Positions 45,543-57,120 of a DNA stretch of 64,000 bases are shown here, piece after piece. The position numbers and the translations under genes are program-made. Below the pieces are notes generated by a model. That model had not been told where the DNA came from, made no database searches, and saw only the letters and a program-made list of their open reading frames with translations. Source of the stretch: Cryptomeria japonica (taxonomy: Eukaryota > Streptophyta > Pinopsida > Cupressales > Cupressaceae). The DNA lies in assembly GCF_030272615.1 (NCBI RefSeq), contig NC_081406.1:265701192-265765191 (forward strand), written 5' to 3'. Each line of letters opens with the position of its first letter. The stretch's first letter is position 1.

Positions 45543-46548
45543 TTGTTCGTTTATGATGATGCTCGAAATGATAAAAATTTGACAATAGACAAGGGAGATT
45601 ATATAGAGCTTGAGGTTGCTAAAGGTAAAAAGCTAAATGTGGGAAAGAACATTCCACAAAAGGATAAAGATAGATTGATTTCTTTTTGTGAGAGGTATAA
45701 AGGTGTCATTGCCTTGTCTTATGATGATTTTAAAAGGTACAACCCAAAGGTCATTCAACATACTATTGATGTTGCTAAAGGTGCAACGCCGGTTAGGCAA
45801 AAATAGAGACCAATCAATCATAAAATTGAGTCCTTAATGTCTCAAGAGCTTTGGAAACTCATTGAATCGTGAATTATATGTTTGATCAATCATAGTACGT
45901 GGGTCTCTAATTTAGTACCCATTCGCAAGAAAAATGGAGACATCCACCTTTGTGTGGATTTTATAGAGTTGAACAGGGTTTCTTTGAAAGATCATTACCC
46001 TCTTCCTTCCATGGAGCAAATCTTACAAATAGTTGTAGGGTTCGAGATGTTTTCTATGCTGGATGGCTTTTCAAGGTATAATAAAGTTCTAGTTAAATAA
46101 TAAGATCAACACAAAATAACATTCACCACCAAATGGGGAACATTTGCGTATGCTAAAATACCCTTCAGACTATCTAATGCGGGGACCACTTTTCAAAGAG
46201 CAATGGACATAGCCTTTAGGGAGCCGATAAATAAAATTATTTTAATTTATTTGGATGATCTGACTGTGATTTCTAAACATAAAGAAGATCATTTTGATCA
46301 TCTAGAGTTGGCTTTCCAAAAATGCTTGGTGCTCGAAGTCTCCATGAACCCCAAGAAATGTATATTTAGAGTCCTACAAGGAAAATTGCTAGGGTATGTG
46401 GTGTCCAAATATGGGGTTGCAATTGACCCATATCGTGTGACAACTATTAAAGAATTGCCCCTATCGGTAAATAAGAAAGGTGTTCAATCTTTCTTGGGAA
46501 AGATAAATTTTGTTAGCAGATTCATATCATACTTTGTAGGGATGATTA
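45543..46548 (+). pseudogene. Reverse transcriptase of the gypsy element, first part
   Basis: Motifs in order: NPKVIQHTIDVAKGATPVRQ, TWVSNLVPIRKKNGDIHLCV, LKDHYPLPSMEQIL, FSMLDGFSRYN, FTTKWGTFAYAKIPF and YLDD at 46248-46259, then GKLLGYVVSKYGVAIDP and VQSFLGKINFVSRFIS. Stops at about 45804, 45870 and 46098 break it. The frame is cut at 46548 by the nested element and continues at 59401. Confidence 0.92.
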
Positions 46549-47249
46549 TGTAAGGAAACTTGTAGCCATCATTATGACAATTTCCACATAACCCATTTTA
46601 ATATTTCAATCAAATCAACATAGAGAAGTCATATACAGAGAATAGACAACATACCCTTAAATATGTGACACAATATATATCTTGGGAAAACCCTCATGAG
46701 GGAAAAACCTAGCCTCCAAAAACATCATCCACCATGTATTATCAACAATGTGTCCATTACAATACAACTATGGAAAGCCTACAAAAACCCAACCATAACT
46801 ATGCACTCCATGTGACCAAATGTGAATCCACACATCCCAAGCCATTCTTCCTCCTTCATAAATGCTAACCTGGCTAACCCAAGCAACTATACTTGTGGCA
46901 ATTTTATAGAGACAAACAACGACAAAACAACCAAGTGGTATTACATCAAAACCATGAGACAATAAAATATAATATTTTTCCTACCTACCCTTGAACCACA
47001 TTTAATATTGGGTACTTCATCACAATTAAACTCCCCAATATTAAATAAATATAATATAATAATACCAATGTGTCAATACAACTCATCAAGTGGTTACAAG
47101 AATATTCTGGGGGAATCTCTACATGTGCTCCTAGGTGCAACAATAGAATATGATATTACAATATAATTCCATGTCCACCTCACACAATAATAAAATAATA
47201 CAACAATAAAGCATTATTATGCAAGGTGTACACCACCATTTTCCCAACA
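46549..47249 (-). repeat. 3' LTR of the LARD-like element (701 bp)
   Basis: Plus-strand ends are TGTAAGGAAACTTG and TTTTCCCAACA. A GGGAAAACCCTC..GAGGGAAAAACC hairpin lies at 46684-46708. Confidence 0.92.
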
Positions 47250-49611
47250 TTCTCCCACTTAAAATATACATTGCATAAGAGCCAAGAAGTAATCTGTCAC
47301 ACGGACAAGAGATTGATCTCTCCACACACATATACCATCATGGAATCCAAATGCTCCATGTGTTCCATCAAGATACCTGCAACAAGAAACAAAGTGACCA
47401 CCATATCATACATGAATGCTCCAACCCTCCATCATGCTACTGCCACTAGACATGAAAAGGCCATCCAGGAGAAAGCTACACAATCTGTCGCAACAAATGA
47501 TAAGTCTTGCACCAACTGATATTTGAACACAAACACCAATCCAAAGGTATCCAATGCAAAGGTAGTTGTTTACATAGCTTAAATAACACCCATAACAAGT
47601 CCTAACACATCAACTATACATGCCTCCAAGGCATACAAACCAAGTGAATAACATCTCATCAACATATGCAACCTGTAACATGCAACCATAAGCCCCAAGT
47701 GAAATACTTGGAATGTATGTACACCAAGGAACTCCCATTGCATAGGTAATGTCAATATCATAAATGAATCATAGAAGTATAACCATGTAGTATCAAGAAC
47801 ATCCACATCAATATGAACATCATGTACACTGATAACTTGCAAGTACCACTCTCACACCTTGTCTCCAACATTACCCCATGTTCTCCACACCAACAATAGA
47901 AAGAGATAAAGGAACCTCTATGCCATATCCCACATGACAACATATGGACACAAAGCTAGTGAACACATAACTCCAAACAACCCTCAACCAATGTAATGTG
48001 AGTAAAAACATCCAGGAAGATAATCGAAACAAAGAGAGAAATACTGCATATCAAATCCTTTAGTATGTCCTTCTACATACACCTCTAAATGCTTACTCTG
48101 TCAAGTATGATCTCCTCCATAAAACCCCACATGAAAAGCATAACAACACCCAAACACAGTTCAGTCCCTTGGACTCAACCAACATATATAACATGTAATC
48201 AACATGGATGTAAGCCTCTCATAACCAAGAAGATCAAACTAAATATCCATTCCCAATTCTAGGGAATACGCCCAATAAACCATCTCCGAAACTAATATCA
48301 ATGACTGTCACCATCATAAAAATAACTCAAATGCACATGGAGATAACTAATGCCATACATCTCTTAAATGGACCCTCTATAACTAAACATCTCCATAGCT
48401 CAAGATCCATATCTATGAAAGATAAGCATAAATATAATGCACCTAAAAGGAAACAATGGGCAATACCTCTAAAGTAGTAAAACACTAAATAGACCAAGAT
48501 TGGGGAATGAGAATACTCACCAAACTATCCAAGTCACCAACAACTCTCTCTAAGAACAATCTCCTATCAAGTCCATAAACCAAGTGAATGCTCCTCAGAC
48601 TTCCTGCTGAAACAACCACCGTCCCAACACATATCTCTAATCACAAGAGAATACTGACATCACTAGCATCACCATGTATCCATGACCACCCGCAATCGAT
48701 CAATCCATGCCAAACTCCAAATGAAACATAACATGACCATGACGTATCAAGAAAATGATTATACACTCAATACAAAGAGAACCAACCAAGATAAATGTCA
48801 AAGCTCCAACAGCCGAATCTGGAACATAAACATGACAACATGATCTGACCATCCCCTCCAAGGAGATAACATGCTCCAAGTGAACATAACATACTCTCAA
48901 GAGAAATGTATCAATACCAAACTCTAAGTGCGTATCAAGAGTAAACCATGACATAATAACATACTCTAAACCAAATATCACCTATGACCATCTCCAATCA
49001 ACATGAAGATAGCCATCACCTTCTAGTGTACCCGCAAATGTGAAAGACCCTTCTACAACAACAGGATCTAAGGCATCCTCCAAACATCCACACAATAAGA
49101 TCATCCACCCTCCAATGGTGAATATACATCACTGCCAACAACTCCCATTGAACCGTGATACCGAGTCCCACATGGCATCGTGATAATGATATCCTACATG
49201 AAGAACATCCAGGTCTACACACATCCAACTGAAATGTCAACAATATCAAGTAAACCATGAACTCCATCTCAAGAAGATACATACAACCACCAATAGGGAA
49301 TCAATCCTACACCGCCAATACATCACTGCCAAGAGCTCCCACTAAAAGTGTAACCAATAAATAACCAATCTATCATGAAATCATGATAAACCACATGCTA
49401 CAAGTCCCAAATTGAACTATCTAGGTACCATAAACATCATCCATCCTCTCATCTCAAAACAAACATACCAATGCACAAATGAACACATACAAGGTCAACT
49501 AACAAGTAAGCACCATAATGAATCAAACTTGGTGGATATAGACAGTCCACATCTGAGTCATCCCATTGCAATCAATAGGCTGTGTATCCTACCAATCACA
49601 TAACTCGTAGA
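47250..49611 (-). other. Interior of the LARD-like element, 3' side; non-coding and strand-asymmetric
   Basis: The plus strand is very poor in G and rich in A and C, with many CCAAGTGAA, ACATGA and CATCA words. On the minus (element) strand this is G/T-rich. Small ORFs on minus are rich in Cys, His, Val and Tyr and look like by-products of composition. No gag or pol motif is seen. Confidence 0.75.
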
Positions 49612-50493
49612 TGATGAATAAATGATGAACAGTTAGTACCAAACCGACACTGAGAGGGGGGGGGATGAAATGAATCAGTACAGACAAAAACACTTTCCTT
49701 GAACCGGTTTGACTGCAATCATTGCACTTGACTGACAAGCAATAACACCGATCTAAATCAAATTACTACCAGTAAAACACAGTGAGAATGTGAAAGACAT
49801 AAACCGGTAACTCTTAGCTTTCCACACAATCTAATACCTCATTTCCACTTCACCCTTATGCATAAACAAGTAATCTATCACCAGAAATATAATGACTGCT
49901 AGTTCAACATGTTTTACCACTTTGACATAAAACACTAAACCATCACATGAAAGACATCACACATGACACATTGATTTTTCATGTGGAAACCCAACTGGGA
50001 AAAACCACGGTGGGGATGAATACCCACAAGCTGTTCTTGAACTCTTTTGAAGTCCGCTCTGTTAGGAGCCTAGTCCGGTTAGAGAGTTTTACAATAGGTT
50101 CTGCTAGGAATCGATCCTGCTAGGGATCACCCGGTTAGGGGATGGCTAAATACCCGATTAAAGGTTAAAACCCTGCTAGAGGTTACCTCAGAAGAGGATT
50201 TTAAGAACTCATTGAATTGAGTCACCCTGTTAAAGGATTTACACAAAATCCTGTTAAAGCTACCTGGTTAAGGGATTTTCCAACTGTTGAAATGGTTAGA
50301 AGTCAATAGGTAATACACTGATCTGATAATAGCACTCAATGCCAAGGCAGATCCACTTTAGCTCCTTTTCTTTTGCAATCACACTTTGCAGGTATCAACA
50401 CACTTCTCCGGTCTGGCAAGAATCAAGTATCTCTTCACTTGGATACACACATAACATTTGCCAACAAATTCAAACTGAAACACATCATCGACC

Positions 50494-50538
50494 TTATAAG
50501 AAACAGATAGGTTGATAGCTTAAACCCTAAACCCTAAA
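50494..50538 (-). promoter_or_regulatory. Putative LTR core promoter: TATA-like box with tandem telobox
   Basis: On the minus strand TTTAGGGTTTAGGGTTT lies about 22 nt upstream of CTTATAAGG. Telobox motifs (AAACCCTAA) are known plant promoter elements. The same arrangement is kept in the other LTR (56449-56493). Promoter function is inferred. Confidence 0.45.
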
Positions 50539-50929
50539 ATTTTAGGTTTAATAATTCAGTCAATTCAATCCTGACCATTAATCTCACTGCATTGAATACA
50601 ACAGTCTTGAACAGATCTCAAGATGTTCTCCAACGTTCATTCTTTGCCGCTTTAGGAAGCTGATAACCCATCACACGCTCTCCACCATTTACAGAGACTT
50701 CGCACATTCCCGAGGTAGATAGGATCAATCTCCATGCAAGATCCTCAAGGAAATCCTTCACACGCACAGGGCTGATGTGGCAACACTATCTGGTCTTCAT
50801 TACAATGCTAACTCATCACAAGATGTCATCGGTTGAATTACACAAGTTTGGAATGCATCAACCGGAAATCCTGAAGCTGAAACTACCAACCGGTAGTCAT
50901 GCCAAATGAAACCCCGATACAAAACTTCC

Positions 50930-51090
50930 ATATACCGGTTCTCATTCCAACATACCGGTTCACCTTGAACAAACATACTGCTTCAATTTTTCAAATATAC
51001 CAGTTTACATCATCATACCGGTTCTCACATATACCGATTCACCATATCATACCAGTTCTCTTGCCAGTTTGCTTACTACAACATACTGGT
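50930..51090 (-). repeat. Degenerate array of ACCGGT-centred motifs in copia B U3
   Basis: About ten copies of a CATACCGGTTC-like word are spaced roughly 15-25 bp apart. Variants include ACCAGT, ACTGGT and ACCGAT, as expected from CpG decay. The corresponding array in the 5' LTR is at about 56885-57055. Confidence 0.75.
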
Positions 51091-51165
51091 TCATAATTCA
51101 ACATATTGACATCAATGACAACATACAATATCATCATGTCATCATGTTCTGCACATATGCCAACA

Positions 51166-51177
51166 ATCTCCCCCTTT
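51166..51177 (-). promoter_or_regulatory. Polypurine tract of copia B
   Basis: Minus-strand AAAGGGGGAGAT directly precedes the 3' LTR (TGTTGGCATATG). The same tract type occurs in copia A. Confidence 0.88.
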
Positions 51178-51410
51178 GGCATTGATGGCAATATACAAAG
51201 ATATCTATCTTCTTCGCATCTTCTTCTCCTCAATACTGCAGATATCTTCTCCGCTTCACATCTTCTCCCCCTTTGACAACAATACCAAAGTGGAGGCCCA
51301 AACAACTATGTTCCACTATGCTGCTCCCCCTAAGGAGTAGCATCCTTCAACACACCAATCGTGAATTTTTTTTATTAATGCAAAACCTGACTGATGTGGA
51401 GCACAAACCT

Positions 51411-54400
51411 TTAGTTCACCTCTTGAAGGGGAAGCACCCCTAATTCACCTCTTAAATAGGTAAATGTAGCCTTTGGTAGAGGCTTGGTGAATATGTTTGC
51501 TAAATGCTCCTTACCGAAAACATGTTCTAGTACAACCTCTTTGTTCTGAACCTTCTACCTCAAGAAATGATACTTGAGCTCGAAGTGCTTGGTTCTAGCA
51601 TGTAAAACCGGATTCTTGGAAATGTTAATTGCACTTGTGTTGTCACAAAATATACTTACCGGTTCAGATACATGAACTTTGAAGCCACTTAATACATGCT
51701 TCATCCAGATTGTCTGGGTGCAGTTCATAAATGCTGCAACATATTCTGCTTCTGCTGTAGACTGAGAGATATAACTCTGCTTCTTACTCATCCATGAGAC
51801 CAGTCTACCACTAAGAAAGAATGCACCACCGGTTGTGATTTTCCGGTCGTCCACATTACCAGCCCAATCAGCATCTTTAAACACTTTCAGGTTGAAATCA
51901 TTACTGTATGGATACCATAATCAATAGTCAGTAGTTCCCTTCAGATATCTCAGAATCCGCTTGACTACCACCAAGTGGGATTCTCTTGGACTTTTCTGGA
52001 ACCGTGCAGTAATGCCTACTGCATGTGCAATGTCTGGTCTGCTATGTACTACATAGTGCAACTTACCAATCATTGATCGGTATTCCTTCTCATTCACCAA
52101 CGCTGAGTCATCCTCTTTTGATAGTTTACAACCGGTCACCATCGGTGTACCAACCATTTTGCTATCTTGCATGCCAAAGGTTTTCAACACCTCTTTGACA
52201 TACTTGGACTGAGTGATAAAGATACTGTCTTTCATTTGTTGAATCTGGAGTCCAATGAAGAACTTAATCTCCCCTATAAGTGACATCTCAAATTCCTTCT
52301 TCATCTCATCTGCAAAATCATGACTCATCTTGTCATCTCCACCAAAAATTATGTCATCAAAAAATACCTCATAGATCAGAATCTGATTTCCTTCTGACTT
52401 CAAATAGATATTGCTATCTTCACTTGTTCTTCCAAATCCAATCTTCACAAGATGAGTGCAAGCGTTCATACCATGCTCTAGGTGTATGCTTCGATCCATA
52501 CAAGGCTTTATGTAGCCTACACACCATGTCATTGTCTTCTGATAGGGCAGACCCATCTGGTTGCTCTATGCACACCTCCTCTTCAAGTATTCCATTCAGA
52601 AATGGAGATTTTACATCCATTTGATATACTTTGAATCCCTTGAGGGCTACATATGCAAGAAACATAAAAACTCCTTGCAATCTAGCTACTGGAGCAAATG
52701 TTTCTCCATAGTTTTCTCCTTTTTCTTGAGCATATCCTTTACACACCAGTCTGGCTTTGTTTCTTACCATTGTGCCATCTTCATTCAGCTTATTTTTGAA
52801 AACCCATTTGGTGCCTATGACATTTTTATGCTTAGGTCTGGGTACCAAAGACCATGTACCATTATTTTCTATTTGGTCAAGTTCCTCTTCCATTGCCTTG
52901 ATCCAATCTTCATCTTTATGTGTCTCTTTAAATGTTTTAGGCTCAAATTCAGAGATCATGCAAGAATTTTCTCTGACCTTTCTTCTTGTAAAAATTCCTG
53001 CATCCTTTTCTCCTATGATTTGCTTTGGATCATGATTCAGCTTAACATACCTAGGAATGATCTTAGTTGTTTCTTCTTGCTTTTCTTCTTCATCCTCATC
53101 TTTATCAGCATTGACATCTACCGGTGTAGGAGCACTGTTACTGGTGCTAGGCCGTTTTGCAACCGGTTCCCAGAAGGTTACAACCGATTCATCTATCACT
53201 TGCTCACTACTGGTTTCCTCAGGTTTCTCAGAGGTTTCATCAACTCAGACATTAATACTTTCAACAATTTTCTGACTCCTATTGTTGAAACACTTAAGAG
53301 CTTTACTCTTGGTGGAATATCCTAGGAATATTCTCTCATCACATTTTGCATCAAACTTTCTTTGATGTTCACTCCTCTTGATATAACATTTGCTACCAAA
53401 CACTCTAAAGTAGATTACCATAGGAGTCTTACCGGTCCAATACTCATAAGGTGTTTTATCCTTGCCTTTCTTGATGAGTACCCGGTTCATAGTGTAGACT
53501 ACAGTGCTCACCGCTTCTCTCCAAAAAGTGTGAGCAACTTTTCGTTGGATCAACATTGTTCTAGCTGCTTCAACTATAGTCCGGTTGTTCCTCTCTACTA
53601 GGCCATTCTGCTATGGAGTCCGTGGGGCAGACAGTTGCCTCTTGATGCCATTCTCTCTGCAGTACTTATTGAATTCACCATAAGTGAATTCTCCTCCTTG
53701 ATTAGTTCTTAGGCACTTAATCCTCTTACCGCTTTCTTTTTCAACTAGTACTCTGAAGGCTTTGAATTTTCCAAAATCTTCAGACTTGTCTTTCAAGAAT
53801 GTGACCCACATCATTCTTGAGCAATCATCAATAAGAATCATAAAATACCTATCTCCCTGCACACTCCTAGTTTTCATAGGACCACACAACTCAGTATGCA
53901 CAAGATCAAGTAAATTGTTTGCAGTGAAAGATTTACCTTTGAAGGTTGAGGAAGACATTTTCCCCAGTTGACACTCTTTGCACAAAGGATTCTCCAGTTT
54001 GCTCAGCACAGCCAATCCTCTAACTACCTTGATCTTACTGGCCTTCACAATATTATCAAAGTTTACATGGTAGATTCTCCTATGCCATATCCAACTATCA
54101 TCAAACTTAGCCATTAGACATGTACTGATATTTGCATTCAGCTGAAATAAGTTACCTCTGGTCTGCATACTGGTGGCCATCAGTTCACCACTCTTTCCTT
54201 TGATTTTGCACACTCCATCTTTGAATTCCAGAGTGAGGCCATTATCATTCAACTGGGCAACACTCAAAAGGTTGTGTCTGAGACCTTCTACCCAATACAC
54301 ATTATCAACACTGCTTTTTCCATTCAAAGAGATGGACCCTCTGCCTTTTACCATACATGGTGCATCATTACCAAATCGGACAACGCCACCATCATACTCT

Positions 54401-55500
54401 TCCAGAGACAGAAACTTACTCCAATCACCAGTCATGTGGTGAGAACAACCATTGTCAATAATCCACTCATTGGAATTATCAAAGCGGGAGACAAGAGCCT
54501 TCTTGTCTGACACATCTTCCTTAACTGCTACAAACACAACGTCTTCACTTTCTTTATCCTCTGATTCCTCATCAGTGATACCTTCATCAAATGCTACAAA
54601 ACAGTTTCTCCTGTTTCCTCCTTTGAACTTCTTGAACTTCTCCGGTTTGTCCTTGTTATCACCATTAGGACAGTTTACAGTAATGTGTCCTATCCTATTG
54701 CAAGAGAAGCATTTCAAGGGAAGCTTACCTCTATATTTACCAGTTCCCTTAGGAAGTCTCTTAGCAAGAAGAGCTTCAAATTCTATTAGGATCTCCTCAT
54801 CATCCATTTGTCTGTTTTGTCTTGGTTCACAACTGGTACTTGCTTCTTTTCCCTTTCTAGATGGTGCAACATATGCTCTAAAGGTTGTTTCAGTCTTCTG
54901 AATACTACCATCATAATTATTTAGCTCATATGCGGTCAACTTTGCAATGATGGAGTCTAGGGATACCTTTGTCATGTCTATAGACCTCAACTCCTAGATA
55001 GTAGCAACCCTTATTGCATAGACTAGTAACAAGGATCTCAAGACCTTGCTAACAACAGTGGAATCATCAATTTTTCCTCCTGCACTCTTGATGTCTCCAA
55101 CAATAGTTTTGACTCTTATTCCATATTGTTGAATGGTCTCTCCTTCAACCATCTACATGTCTTCAAACTTTCCCCTAAGGCTCTCTTACTTAGCTTGTTT
55201 CACATGTTCATCACCTCCATAGATATTCTCAAGAGCATCCCATACTTCTTTGGGATTGCCTTTATCCTGAGCATCAATAAACTCAATGTCAGATAGACTG
55301 CTGATTAGGGCTTCCATGAGTTGCCCATTCTCCTGAATCTCTCTCTTTTGATCATCAGTGAGAGTACCGGTAGGGATAACATAAGCATTCTCAACATAGC
55401 TCCAGTGTTGAGCACCCATGCTTCTGATGTATATCTTCATTCTGTCCTTCCATATTTTAAAGTTATCTCTGTTGAACTTTGGACCTTCCCTCTTCATCAT
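51411..55500 (-). pseudogene. copia B gag-pol polyprotein, broken
   Basis: Gag starts MMKREGPKFNRDNFKIWKDR (55500) and includes the zinc knuckle CFSCNRIGHITVNC near 54670-54712. Protease shows EWIIDNGCSHHMTGD, with the catalytic DSG changed to DNG. Integrase has the HHCC finger (HRRIYH..CKECQLGK) and core LVHTELCGP and CLRTNQGGEF: the two catalytic Asp residues read Glu and Asn. RT shows [24 protein letters not shown] and FFDDIIFGG; RNase H shows DADWAGNVDD and STAEAEYVAA. The product ends at 51411. Stops lie at 55186, 55153, 54994, 53611, 53245, 51921 and 51555, and a frameshift near 52445 (a loss of 2 nt or gain of 1) separates RT halves. Domain order is the copia order, integrase before RT. 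Confidence 0.95.
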
Positions 55501-55557
55501 TAGAGTAGGATCTTTTCCTCAAGCAGTTAAGCTTACAACACACAGGACCTAGAGGAC

Positions 55558-55569
55558 GCTTTGATACCA
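55558..55569 (-). promoter_or_regulatory. Primer-binding site of copia B
   Basis: Minus-strand TGGTATCAAAGC follows the 5' LTR end (TTCATCA) after a short AT spacer, one base off the usual initiator Met tRNA site TGGTATCAGAGC. Confidence 0.85.
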
Positions 55570-55571
55570 AT

Positions 55572-57120
55572 TGATGAATAAATGATGAACAGTTAGTACC
55601 AAACCGACACTGAGAGGGGGGGGGATGAATCAGTATAGACAAAAACACTTTCCCTGAACCAGTTTGACTGCAATCACTGCACTTGACTAGCAAGCAATAA
55701 CACCGGTCTAAATCAGATTACTACCGGTAAAACATAGTGAGAATGTGAAATACATAAACCGGTAACTCTTAGCTTTCCACACAATCTAATACCTCATTTC
55801 CACTTCACCCTTATGCATAAACAAGTAATCTATCACTAGAAATATAATGGTTGCTAGTTCAACATGTTCTACCACTTTGACATAAAACACTAAATCATCA
55901 CATGAAAGGCATCACACATGACACATTGATTTTTCACGTGGAAACCCAACTGGGAAAAACCACGGTGGGGATGAATACCCATAAGCTATTCTTGAACTCT
56001 TTTGAAGTCCGCTCTGTTAGGAGCCAAGTCCAGTTAGAGACTTTTACAATAGGTTCTGCTATGAACCGATCCTGCTAGGGATCACCTGGTTAGGGGATGG
56101 CTAAATACCCGGTTAAAGGTTAAAACCCAGTTAGAGGTTACCTCGGAAGAGGATTTTAAGAACTCATTGAATTGAGTCACCCTGTTAAAGGATTTACACA
56201 AAATCCTGTTAAAGCTACCCGGTTAAGGGATTTTCCAACTGCTGAAATGGTTAGAAGTCAATAGGTAATACACTGATCTGATAATAGCACTCAATGCCAA
56301 GGCAGATCCACTTTAGCTCCTTTTCATTTGCAATCACACTTTGCAGGTATCAACACACTTCTCCGGTCTGGCAAGAATCAAGTATCTCTTCACTTGGATA
56401 CACACATAACATTTGCCAACAAATTCAAACTGAAACACATCATCGACCTTATAAGAAACAGATAGGTCGATAGCTTAAACCCTAAACCCTAAAAATTTAG
56501 GTTTAACAATTCAGTCAGTTCAATCCTGACCATTAATCTCACTGCATTAAATATAACAGTCTTGAATAGATCTCAAGACGTTCTCCAACGTTCATTCTTT
56601 GCCGCTTTAGGAAGCTGATAACCCATCACACGCTCTCCACCGTTTACAGAGACTTCGCACATTCCCGAGGTAGATAGGATCAATCTCCATGCAAGATCCT
56701 CAAGGAAATCCTTCACACGCACAGGGCTGACGTGGCAACACTATCTGGTCTTCATTACAATGCTAACTCATCACAAGATGTCATCGGTTGAATCACACAA
56801 GTTTGGAATGCATCAACCGGAAACCCTGGAGCTGAAACTACCAACTGGTAGTCATGCCAAATGAAACCCCGATATAAAACTTCCATATACCGGTTCTCAT
56901 TCCAACATACCGGTTCACCTTGAACAAACATACTGCTTCACTTTTTCAAATATACCGGTTTACATCATCATATCGATTCTCACATATACCGATTCACCAT
57001 ATCATACCAGTTCTCTTGCCAGTTTGCTTACTACAACATACTGGTTCATACTTCAACATATTGACATCAATGACAACATACAATATAATCATGTCATCAT
57101 GCTTTGCACATATGCCAATA
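55572..57120 (-). repeat. 5' LTR of copia B (1549 bp)
   Basis: Partner of 49612-51165. The last bases read CCAATA instead of CCAACA, a likely C-to-T change. It keeps the telobox pair (56477-56493), the G9 tract and the ACCGGT array. Confidence 0.95.

Larger units (their letters stand above)
49612..51165 (-). repeat. 3' LTR of copia B (1554 bp)
   Basis: Plus-strand ends are TGATGAATAAATG and TATGCCAACA. Features: a G9 tract (49656-49664), GTGGAAACCCAACTGGGAAA (49983-50002), a tandem telobox AAACCCTAAACCCTAAA (50522-50538) near a TATA-like TTATAAG (50494-50500), and an array of ACCGGT-like motifs in U3 (50930-51090). Confidence 0.95.
49612..57120 (-). mobile_element. Full-length Ty1/copia retrotransposon (copia B), 7.5 kb, nested in the LARD
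   Basis: Both LTRs (1554 and 1549 bp), primer site, polypurine tract and a full gag-pol region are present on the minus strand. GTAGA flanks both sides (49607-49611 and 57121-57125), a clean 5 bp target duplication. LTRs differ at about 5% of sites in two stretches compared by eye, mostly transitions. gag-pol is broken by stops and one frameshift, so the copy is not autonomous. Confidence 0.96.

Noticed and set aside
50522..50538. Interstitial telomere
   Set aside because: Only two and a half telomere-like units, present at the same place in both LTRs of copia B; it is a telobox, not a telomere remnant.
52561..53325. 254-codon plus-strand ORF, rich in Phe, Ser and Ile
   Set aside because: It lies opposite the copia B RT and integrase C-terminal region, whose minus-strand motifs are clear; the plus-strand reading is a shadow.
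54452..54901. 149-codon plus-strand ORF
   Set aside because: Shadow of copia B gag on the minus strand, including the zinc knuckle.
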